Part shown: one piece after another, positions 9,315 to 18,600 of the stretch
Layout: every line of letters starts with the position of its first letter
Numbering within the stretch: position 1 is the first letter of the stretch
DNA from: Asterionellopsis glacialis
Taxonomy: Eukaryota > Bacillariophyta > Plagiogrammaphyceae > Rhaphoneidales > Asterionellopsidaceae
Reading direction: 5' to 3'
Length of the DNA stretch: 30,977 nt
NCBI GenBank assembly: GCA_014885115.2
Contig: WKLE02002398.1
Coordinates: forward strand, 45,205-76,181
The notes under the pieces: generated by a model
What the model was told of the DNA's origin: nothing
What the model saw: only the letters and a program-made list of their open reading frames with translations
Databases searched by the model: none
Made by a program: the position numbers and the translations under genes

Positions 9315-10850
9315 ATGGCAAGTCCTATAAGCCCCTCCGTTTATGTGGCACGTCTTCGACGTGCCTTTCTTCTTTGTGCACATCCAGATCGATTTAGATC
9401 ACATCCTCATAATATCCGAAGGCAACAAGCTAGTCTTATACAAGCAATAAGCGAACGAATGGCATCTCCTGACTTTTTGGCTTTTACTGCTGGTGAGAGT
9501 ACACATAGTCCTTATTCGTTACCGAAGAAAAACAAAGAAAATGCTGTGCTGTATGTATTGCAAGAAAAGGATGGAACATTGGTGAATCAATCTATACAAT
9601 TAGATGATACAGTGGAAGGTGTTTTGAAAAGTATGAGAGATGCATTGCAGACTGTAGGAACAGTGAACTTACCACCACCTCCGGCAGCTCCATCGCCACC
9701 CAAACTGGATCCGACACGAGCAGATTTTGTAGACGAACAAACGTCGGAAAGTTATAAAAATGAATTTTATCGTATGCATGGGATTGTTTGGGCATCCTCG
9801 CAGCGTGGGGGTGCCGATGGAGCACACCAAGTAGATCGACGGTTTGATGTCAATAGTTATAGAGGAAGAGATTTGAAAGGATTTTTAATGACTTTAGACC
9901 CACAGCAAGTGGAAGAAAGACGATCCAGTCGTATGGATGCTTCTGCGGCAGCCTTAGTTGTACGGCGTGCATTTCAATTTCAAGCAGTCGATGGGACACG
10001 CATGGGGTGGTCATCTGCATCATTGGCTCGATGTTTAATGTCATTGATGGCACTTCATGAGGAACATCATACGAAATTTCGTGTTTCTTCCTTTTATCCC
10101 TTACGCCTTGTGATTAGTTCAGATGAATTTTTAGAGTCTCTGGATGTGTATGGTGGCATACTTCGATTGAATCCTGCAGCTACCCCACTCCAATGGCTCG
10201 AGACACTCCGTGAAGTAACAGAAGATAAGTTAGAAGAATACAGATCCAATCAGAAAAAAGTACAGGAATACAATCGTATCGCGCAAGGTGCTCTTGGTGT
10301 AAAAATCAAAAAGGGATTTTCATGTTCATCGTCAGAGTACCATATGTTTCTTGCTATGTTGGCGGCTGCCGTAAAGTCTCGAACAGACCAAGAAGGTCTT
10401 GCTGTCACATCCAATGCTCTCATGCTAGAACAGGTACTTGTTACAGTAGAATCATCACACCAGTGCAGACGAGGACTTGTGAATAGAGATGGTAGTATTC
10501 GAGTCGGAGCAGGTATGCTGGGAGAAAATATCCTTGGTGCTATATCAAGACTTTCAATTGATGCTCGAAAAAGAGTGTTAGAGGAACGCGAAAATCGACA
10601 ACGGTGCAAAGAAGCTATCGATAGAGCTCAGTGGGAATTTGGTTTGAATCGAGTATACCGCGCAGGAATGGTCGCTGTGACCACAGAAGAACTAATGGAT
10701 TGTCTTTCTCGCCTACTTGCAGCCGACGAGAAAGATAGGTCTCAGATTAAGTACCATCTAGCAGGAAACTCGTTAGGAGTCGCTGGATCAGGACAGCGGT
10801 GTCACTTAGACGATGATGGGTCTGTAGTTATTCCATGGGATTGGAGATAA
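9315..10850 (+). CDS. TCAIM-like protein (DUF4460 J-like domain + DUF4461), probably mitochondrial
   Basis: This single-exon ORF of 511 residues has the architecture of animal TCAIM. Residues ~10-45 (LRRAFLLCAHPDRF, then SHPHNIRRQQASL) resemble the DUF4460 domain, which keeps the J-domain HPD tripeptide in the same place. Residues ~205-345 and beyond match DUF4461-type features: GWSSASLARCLMSLMALHEEH, FYPLRLVISSD, and YGGILRLNPAATPLQWLETL. A Pro-rich linker (PPPPAAPSPP) separates the parts. TCAIM is a mitochondrial protein in mammals, with a reported role in 2-oxoglutarate dehydrogenase turnover; the algal function is unknown. ATG 9315 puts the J-like domain almost at the N-terminus, so a targeting sequence could lie in an upstream exon that I cannot identify. 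Confidence 0.75.
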   Translation: MASPISPSVYVARLRRAFLLCAHPDRFRSHPHNIRRQQASLIQAISERMASPDFLAFTAGESTHSPYSLPKKNKENAVLYVLQEKDGTLVNQSIQLDDTVEGVLKSMRDALQTVGTVNLPPPPAAPSPPKLDPTRADFVDEQTSESYKNEFYRMHGIVWASSQRGGADGAHQVDRRFDVNSYRGRDLKGFLMTLDPQQVEERRSSRMDASAAALVVRRAFQFQAVDGTRMGWSSASLARCLMSLMALHEEHHTKFRVSSFYPLRLVISSDEFLESLDVYGGILRLNPAATPLQWLETLREVTEDKLEEYRSNQKKVQEYNRIAQGALGVKIKKGFSCSSSEYHMFLAMLAAAVKSRTDQEGLAVTSNALMLEQVLVTVESSHQCRRGLVNRDGSIRVGAGMLGENILGAISRLSIDARKRVLEERENRQRCKEAIDRAQWEFGLNRVYRAGMVAVTTEELMDCLSRLLAADEKDRSQIKYHLAGNSLGVAGSGQRCHLDDDGSVVIPWDWR

Positions 10851-10907
10851 AGGAGTGTGTACATAGTAACGAATTTAAAATCTTTTACTATTTATTATCT
10901 GAGACAA

Positions 10908-13020
10908 TTAAGCTAAGATGACATCTTCGGCTCTTCGTTGCTGAAAATCATCCACCAAAACGGAATCAGAAAACAAGGAAATCGCAGAGTCATACAGACG
11001 ACGCAAGTGCATCTTTGCCTCGCTACTTTTCTTCTTTTTGCTAAGCGCTTTTGATGATGTTTTCTCAAAACGAATACATTGATTGAAGAAATCACGTAAT
11101 GCATTCAAATCCCCTTGAGTTTTTCCATCGATAGACTGAACATAGTTAGACTGGATAGCTGCTTTGTAGACCTTTCGAGCTGCGACTATCCCTCCATCCT
11201 GGAACGCATATTTAAGATATTGCAAACACGCATCAGCTACAGATCTCGCTGGCAAGTCAACCAAGGGGTCTTCCTTTTCTCCAATAACCTTATACTCCTC
11301 CCCTGGTGATAGCAAAAGTATTTGTTGGAAGAGGTCTGATAAATATTCATTTTTCTTCACACCATTCAGCACAACAGACTGCGAAATTAGGAGATCATCA
11401 AATAATTCAAGCAGTACAACTTTGTAGCCCTTGTCATGCATCGGAATGCTACTCAGTGCTTTCTGGAGAAAAGGAAGACCTGAACGTGGAGGCTCAAGCT
11501 GCTCCGACATCCGAGCAAGATGTATCCACACAGCAACATATTCAGTACTATGATCATTTTTCGTTACAAACTCTTCCAACAGATTCACAGCATCCCCTAT
11601 CATTCCCATACTTGCAAGGTAATTAGCGTGTTCCATGACAAGTCGAGCAGACTTTATTTCGAGCTCATGAGCTTTTCTCAGTAGTTTGTCTAAAAATACA
11701 TTGCATTCCTTTATGTTCTCTGAAATAAGTTTCCTCTCGTCATCATCGTCAGTTCCAGATTCAAGAAGACCCGTTACATAATCACGGAGAAAATGTATGC
11801 TTTCCAAGTACATATCTGGTGTCGGAAGCTGATCAGTGGCTTCTTCAAGGATACCAACAACTTCATTGCTAATGGTATTTGCATTTCCATCGTTTCCCTT
11901 TTGTCTTTTTGCTAATGTCAGGTTAATATCATCTTTGTCTTTGCGTTCCTTTTCGGCAGCATACGCAGCTCTAGCAATCCATGCTTCTGGTTTATCATGA
12001 AAATCTTTTTTGATACCATCCATGATGGTGGACTCAATAACATGGGTTTCAGGGAAGCCCCGACAAAGGTCCAAGAATTTGAGCCGAAAAGTGACATCAC
12101 TGCTTATGGCCTTGATGGCATTCTTATAAACCACAGCTGGGATGGTTGCTTCCGTAAACAACGGATCTGTTTCTTCATTTGCTGCGGCTGTTTGTGTTTC
12201 TTTGTATTCACCTCCCTCCATAATTACAGCTCTTCGACCTCTCATTTTTTGAATATGATGAAATTCCATGGCGAAGTACTGAAGCCATAAGTCTTGTGAT
12301 GACGGATTGATACGCAGTCCACGCTGAAGCAAAACTCGAGCAGTCTGTACCGATCCACCTCCGACGCGCTCATTCAATGCTTCGTCAAAATGTCCAAAGA
12401 ATTCATGAGACGCAGCCTCAATCCAAAGTCCAGCATTCCGGGGATGAACTTGCAAAGCTTCTGTATAGATCTTTCCTAAACGAGAGTACGATTTGGTTTC
12501 CTTTGCAAATTCCGCATGCTGTAAATGAAGTTCAACGTCGCTACGAAATTTACGTATTACCCTTGTGAACAAGAAATGAATATGTTGAATAACATGAGCA
12601 TCGCCCGCGTGCGTCTTTTTCTTTTTGTCCTTGCTATTGCTGGTAGCGTCAGTTTGTTGTGCCTTTTCCTTCTCAGCACGCTTTTGCCGAGCTAAGATAC
12701 GACGCGTCCGTATGGCTCTTAATTTTTCAAGATACATTTCTGCCTCGATGTAACGTAAATAGTCAGCTTTGCGAACAGCACGACGACGCAGTAAGTATTC
12801 GGACTCACGGCGACGAGAAACAATTGCATGAATTTCAGCCTGAGCAAATTTCAAATTTGGGTCCAAGAATAACCAATTGATACATGAGATCAGAAATAAA
12901 AATTAGGAAGTATTACACGTGGATATTTACACAACTTACCTCCGAGAAGATCCCCCGCTCCTTGAGATCTCGCAGCGGAGTAACCATGCCATCGAGGATG
13001 GCTTGTACTTGTTCCGCCAT
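10908..13020 (-). CDS. UTP6: UTP6, U3 snoRNP / small-subunit processome protein with HAT repeats (two exons)
   Basis: UTP6 is a structural HAT-repeat component of the UTP-B complex that assembles on pre-18S rRNA in the nucleolus. Exon 1 is 13020-12940 (27 codons, MAEQVQAILDGM...LKERGIFSE) and exon 2 is 12839-10908; the 100-nt intron has a GTAAGT donor and the splice is phase 0. Joining gives GIFSE-AEIHAIVSRRR, matching the conserved start of UTP6 (GLFSHAEIKAIIKK in human). The product is 670 residues. YLLRRRAVRKADYLRYIEAE and LGKIYTEALQVHPRNAGLWIEAA are UTP6/HAT hallmarks, and several further HAT-like helical pairs follow. A Lys-rich insert near residues 85-105 (KDKKKKTHAG) may be nuclear-localising. 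The C-terminus lacks the usual Leu-Trp-x-x-Tyr ending and may be divergent. The gene is convergent with the TCAIM-like gene, 57 bases apart. Confidence 0.9.
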
Positions 13021-13840
13021 TTTATTCTATGTTTTTGTTAATGGTATCTAGTTGATTTGTCGTACTAGCTTGAATAGGTTCGTTCAACCTAATTCAGCTC
13101 TTTTCAAAATATAATTGAACAAATTTTCTCTATTTTTCCTTCACACCTTGTACGCATGAGGACAGTTTCGCACAAGTCCAAGCAACAAGAGAGAGATGAA
13201 GGCAAACCAACTCGAATTCGGTAGACTAGTCTAGATTTATTCTACGTGATATCTGTTCTCACTTTTTGAAGCTTTTCCCAGATATTCCAATTTTTATTTT
13301 TCGGTGGTTGGTGTCTCCTGCCTGTGTTCGCGAAGAAATCGCGCATGATGGCTCATTCATCCGATACGACTGAACCAAGAATGTGAAGTACCTGGTACCA
13401 GGGTACGTGATTACCTGGTACGTAGTGATCACAGTATTGAGATCTCTGTTCTCTTTCTCGAATTTTTCTCGAAAATTTTAACGCATTGATTTAACTTCTT
13501 TTTAACGACATTGTCGTATGTGTGAACCAAATACCCCTTTCTTGTGCGCTCGCCTCGCCAAGGTTTTTTGGAACAGATTTATCTCTCCCACTTGCGATTT
13601 CTAAATCAATATATGCAGTCAGGTTTAAACGGTTCAATTGTACTTGAACGACATAAAATAAATAATAAAGCACATGTACTATTTTTCTTAAAAATCAAAA
13701 TTTTGAGTGCTTGCCTGTGCGCTATACCCGTTGAACGCTTCGTCTTGGAACGACTCTTTCATTACCTGGTACTCAACGTACAGGTACGGGATAGTCCACA
13801 ACATATCGACCAGCAATCTCCAAAATTTTTAACAAACAAC
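13021..13840. promoter_or_regulatory. Divergent intergenic region between UTP6 and a membrane-protein gene
   Basis: The 820-base spacer must hold the 5' regions of both UTP6 (-) and the single-pass membrane protein (+). It contains three TACCTGGTA copies (13389-13397, 13412-13420, 13763-13771). The first is embedded in the perfect 12-base palindrome CCTGGTACCAGG (13391-13402). An open frame continues upstream of the membrane protein from 13544, but its sequence is Phe/Leu/Ile-rich and irregular, so I treat it as untranslated. No TATA box can be assigned with confidence. Confidence 0.4.
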
Positions 13841-15010
13841 ATGGCGTCGTTGTCATCTGGTCGAGAGGAATCTTCGGGAGCAGACTCCAGTGTTAGTGGA
13901 CTAAGTCAAGACAAATCCAGTACTAATCAGGTTCAAGAGCTGCTTCCAAATGGTGTAATTTTGAGTTCGGATTTAACATCCGAAATCAAATCAAAAAACA
14001 TTAATGCTGTATTTTTCGAAAAGTATGACGCTAGTGACAATCCGTTGCAATCCATGTACCGCGACTTCCCTAAAGTCAATGGTGGCGGTGAGGGTATTGG
14101 TGAAGGTGGTGATGATGGTGTTTCATCGTCAAGAAGATCAAGTGGAAAAAAGACAGGTTGGATAATTGCAATGATCGTGGTTTGTGTTGCAGCTATTGGT
14201 GTTACTTTGGGGGTCGTTCTACCGAACGATTCGTCTCGGTCACCTAGTACCACCAGTGCAGGTGAAGCGGACACGGGCGGAAATGTCGTTGATGACGTTG
14301 ACGACACAGAAGTGAGTGATGCCGATGTAACAAATGCGGACAACGGCACAAGCATAGATGATGGACCAGCCTCAACACCTGCACCAGGGCCATCCCTGGA
14401 TTGCCAATACGAAGATAATATTTTCACAAAAACTGTTACCGGACGTTTGTATGTTACGATAGCTGGCGTTGATAACATGCTGACTGATGAAGAAGCTATT
14501 TTATATGCTTCAAAGTTTCAGGAATCCTTTAATACAGTGGCAGGCTGTGACGAACTCTATCAAAGACATTTGGAAAATGTGACACTTACGAACTCGAACG
14601 TTGTCTCTTCTGACACTGGAAACTCCAAGTACATCGAAACAGAACTATTGAGTAGTCTATCATACATGTGCTATGAGGAAGATCCTCCAATATGCCCTGA
14701 TTCGGATGAACCTTTCTTTAGCGTTATTGATTCTACTCCATCGAAACGGAAGTTAGCTACAAACAAACGGAAGACCCGTGTTCGTGGTTTTAGGAAAACT
14801 TTTCAGTCAGGCAGAGCAGTCAATGTGAACACACTTGCTTTAGAATTTGAATCACAAATTCAAACCTCAATATGGACATCGACTAATGTTAAGGTTATTA
14901 AAATAGCTTCTGGCACGGCAGAAAAGCTTCTTTTTGACATCCCAAGGCAACCGGGGTGGACTGATAAATTAAGCAATTCTCAGGAATTTCGTATCATTAC
15001 AAATCCATAG
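13841..15010 (+). CDS. Single-pass membrane protein of unknown function
   Basis: The product is 389 residues from ATG 13841 (sequence context ACAACATGGCG). Residues 1-105 are hydrophilic, Ser-rich and lack a signal peptide. One strong hydrophobic helix (GWIIAMIVVCVAAIGVTLGVV, about residues 106-127) is preceded by RRSSGKK, predicting a cytosolic N-terminus and an outside C-terminus. An acidic Ser/Thr/Pro linker (to about residue 185) leads to a ~200-residue domain with sparse cysteines (LDCQYED, VAGCDEL, YMCYEEDPPICPD), which suits an extracellular fold. I recognise no family. The stop at 15008-15010 is 38 bases before an assembly gap, and the same frame continues with coding-like residues, so the true C-terminus may be longer. 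Confidence 0.7.
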   Translation: MASLSSGREESSGADSSVSGLSQDKSSTNQVQELLPNGVILSSDLTSEIKSKNINAVFFEKYDASDNPLQSMYRDFPKVNGGGEGIGEGGDDGVSSSRRSSGKKTGWIIAMIVVCVAAIGVTLGVVLPNDSSRSPSTTSAGEADTGGNVVDDVDDTEVSDADVTNADNGTSIDDGPASTPAPGPSLDCQYEDNIFTKTVTGRLYVTIAGVDNMLTDEEAILYASKFQESFNTVAGCDELYQRHLENVTLTNSNVVSSDTGNSKYIETELLSSLSYMCYEEDPPICPDSDEPFFSVIDSTPSKRKLATNKRKTRVRGFRKTFQSGRAVNVNTLALEFESQIQTSIWTSTNVKVIKIASGTAEKLLFDIPRQPGWTDKLSNSQEFRIITNP

Positions 15011-15048
15011 CAAGTACCACCAATCGAGTTGGTTGAAGAAGGAGAAGA

Positions 15049-15279
15049 NNNNNNNNNNNNNNNNNNNNNNNNNNNNNNNNNNNNNNNNNNNNNNNNNNNN
15101 NNNNNNNNNNNNNNNNNNNNNNNNNNNNNNNNNNNNNNNNNNNNNNNNNNNNNNNNNNNNNNNNNNNNNNNNNNNNNNNNNNNNNNNNNNNNNNNNNNNN
15201 NNNNNNNNNNNNNNNNNNNNNNNNNNNNNNNNNNNNNNNNNNNNNNNNNNNNNNNNNNNNNNNNNNNNNNNNNNNNNNN
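15049..15279. other. Assembly gap (run of N)
   Basis: There are 231 consecutive undetermined bases. The right flank starts with tandem 40-base units, so the gap probably covers a minisatellite that the assembler could not resolve. The gap length is an estimate at best. Confidence 0.97.
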
Positions 15280-15282
15280 TCA

Positions 15283-15362
15283 ACCATCCCAGCCACCACC
15301 ATGACCAAATTCTAGAAATTCTACCATCCCAGCAATCAACATCACCAAATTCTAGAAATTCT
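15283..15362. repeat. Two copies of a 40-bp minisatellite unit next to the gap
   Basis: Units 15283-15322 and 15323-15362 each start with ACCATCCCAGC and end with CAAATTCTAGAAATTCT. They differ at a few central positions (CCACCACCATGAC versus AATCAACATCAC). The period of 40 is not a multiple of three, so it does not look like a coding repeat. Further copies probably lie inside the N run. Confidence 0.85.
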
Positions 15363-15665
15363 TTGTCTTGAAGTACGTGTGTCTGATGAATGCGATGATA
15401 CTTGTTTTGATTAGTTTGTAGAAATAATAGAATAGAACATAATATCTAAATCACGGAATAGTCTACCAGAAATACCCGTAACCCAAAGAATCTCGAAACT
15501 CCAACAGCTACTGTCTGTGCATGGCAATTTTGTCAGAACATTATTTTGCTTCTGGCAAACTTTTGACACACACACGATCGACATCATGGAGGCGCAAAAA
15601 TTGTCTTCTTTCGCGGATGAACATTGCGTGAGATTGCAATATTGATTATAATTTTAATATCCAAG

Positions 15666-18600
15666 ATGGTCTACACCAACGACGGTGCCTCGCAGGTTCC
15701 AATGTACTTATCAATAATATGGGTTTGGTTTATGTTATTGTTGCTGACACCGAGTAATGTTGTTGCGTTCGAGGACCCTACCAACCAGGTAACCACAAGC
15801 ATCAATACAGTGGACGATGCGTCTTTGTTTATTGGATTTCCTGACAACCAAGACGCAGGTAATGTATTTCCACGTGGGAATACCAATTCGATAGACCAAA
15901 CAATAGCGATGGAGTCGTTAGACATATCGGATGCTCCTCATTGTGATCCATTGTCCCAGAGTAAAAATGAAGGTGGACCTACACATCGGTATGATCCCTT
16001 GGCTTGCTGGTTATGGAAATTACAAGTTATTGTGCCTGATCAGAAAATTAAAAAGGGGGTATTTTCTGTAAGCATCAAGGGAATGAAATGCACCAACTTT
16101 GCCATTGGTTCCATACAATCTTCTTACATTGCTTCATCCAGCAAAAGCAAAGAGAATGGTGATCCATCAATCCTTGTAGGTGTGTCTGGAATATCTGCTG
16201 TTTGTGTTGGAGAATACAAATCTACTGGTATGAGTGGTACTGTCCGTGCCATTGTGAAAAGTAGTGATACGAGCAGTATTCATACCAAGGATAACAAATC
16301 TCCGTTAGAACTCGATATTATCTTTGTATCAGGATATTGGCAAAATCAAAATCACCACACTGCAATTCGATTGGCAAAGTCAGTCAAAACTAATTCATGC
16401 AAAGCAGATCTACAAGTACCTGAACATGGTGGACTTCATTTTTCAGGAAGTGCATCAGCTAAATTTATTGATTTATTTTCAAAGCCCATTGCAAAGTATG
16501 TGTCTTCAGCTTTGTCCTCACAATTATGTCCTATCATCAAGTCTAGTATGGACCCAGCACTGACCAAACTAATCCAGGAAGCAGATGATTACATGACGAG
16601 TCTAATTCTCCCTAACAACAACAGTGGTGCATCACTATTGACAGGGGATGGAATCGCAATAGGGGCTTCATTTATAGATCGAAATTTACCATCATTATCT
16701 GCAGCACAGGAAGATGAAGCTATGATTGATTTAAAAAGAGACACACCATTGTTAAATGTTGGATTGCAAGTTGGTAATGAAATTTTAGATCGATATCTCA
16801 ATAAGGGCATTTTATTGGATCTTCTTGGTGAAACCGGAGAAGAAAATAATAGGACGAAGTCGAAAGATCTCATTGTTGGTGATGCAAACTGCCCTGATTG
16901 TGGTTATTTCTTTCGTGGATTCAATGGCGTGATTCGATCACTAACAAATGGAACAGGTGAATTTGAATTCGATATTCCTAAACCTTTGCACAAACTCAGC
17001 AACATTACTTTTGTAGTCCCGAAGTATGCACAGGCATCCATTTTGATCAAACATATTTATGTATCGGGCTTGGACACATTGTCAGGGATTGATTTGTTCC
17101 GTCCGTCGTCTAGTAACAACAATAGTTTTATTTCCTCCGTGGGATCCAATACTGGATTCAACGTTAGCATCTCTGTGGATATTGAAGTGACCTCGATCCC
17201 AGGTGGAATGTTCCAAGGAGACCCATTGAAAGAATCCTTTCATGTCGATGTCAATTCTTCTGCAGCTCATCTGTTGAGTGAAATGATGTTTGGGATCAAT
17301 CAAGAACAATTTACGTATGTCACCGTAGGAAACGTTATTTCAGCAATCAGGGATGCTATTGATGGGAACTTTACGAACGTTATGTGTTTAGTAGGTCCAC
17401 TCAAGGTTTTAAATATATCAGATTTAATGGCTGATATTGACCTCCTTGGGATTAGCTTTGTTCCTGAGATTTCGAACGACGAATCGAAGGGACAATTAGA
17501 AAAGGATATTGACAGAATGTTAAACAATTTCTTACACTTATTCATTGGAGAATATAATGTACTTGTTACCGAAACGTTGAAAGGCGCGTCAAAAGGACCG
17601 GTGACAATGTTCATCAATCAACAAATTGCAAAGCTAATTCATAGTATCTCCCCGGACAAAGAGGGAAAGGGAAAGAACGTGAAGTGTCTCGAAAAACACG
17701 GAAGTGACATGAAACCACCAGATTTTGTGGACTTTCGAAATTTTGCATTTCTCAAAAAAATGAATCATTTCCTCAATAGTTCCAATGCGTTACGGCCCAT
17801 AAATAGATATATTAGTTGTATCGAAGCATACGTCAATCAAATGCTACCGCCGACTTACAACATGTCAATTGGGGGTATCACTTTATCTTTGCAAGATGTT
17901 CATATCCACAATCTTGGTAGCTTGAATGAGCTCGGTAAGTAAACTGGATACGAGTCCGGACAACGGTTGACCCTTCCAGACCCCAACCCCTTGCTAACCA
18001 ATAGTTTTTGAAATGATTCTCATATGTTGCTGCGTATTTCAAACAGAAATAGTGGACCCAGAACTCGATGGTTTTCATCTCCACAACAGCATTGGATTTG
18101 CTCACTGCGATGAATACTTCAATAGCGGAACATGCAATATACCCCGTATAACATTTGGTGTGGAAGTGAATTATCCAAAATTCAATATTTCTGGCGAAGC
18201 ACAACTTACGGCGTCAATTGGAAATTTTTCTGCCACTGGTGGTGGAAACATTCACTTCGATATGAATAAGTTTCGATCGTTATCATTGCCGCAATTGCTG
18301 TCTCGTGCACAATGCATGGGCGTCTCTACTTCAGTTTTAAGTATATATGATATATCTGGAACTCTTGGCATCATTGACTTGAATGTCAATGCTTCACTGG
18401 ATGTTGCATCTTTTGATCCTGTTCAGATCGACTTTCAAGGTGGAAAAAACGAAAGTGTAGCAGCCTTCGCATCATCAGCGCTATCATGGTCGTTAGAATC
18501 TTTGGAAGACTTCTTCAATCAAATATCCATTCTTGTGCTTCCCAAGATGGCAGAGCTTTGCGAAAGACCTTCCAATCTTCCTTTACAAACAAACAAAGAA

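Noticed and set aside
13544..13840. N-terminal extension of the membrane protein upstream of ATG 13841
   Set aside because: The extra 99 codons are irregular, contain a TACCTGGTA motif copy and read like untranslated AT-rich DNA; ATG 13841 has a good context.
13933..14478. 181-codon reverse-strand ORF rich in Ser/Pro/Thr
   Set aside because: It is antisense to the single-pass membrane protein, whose frame has a clear transmembrane helix and coherent composition.
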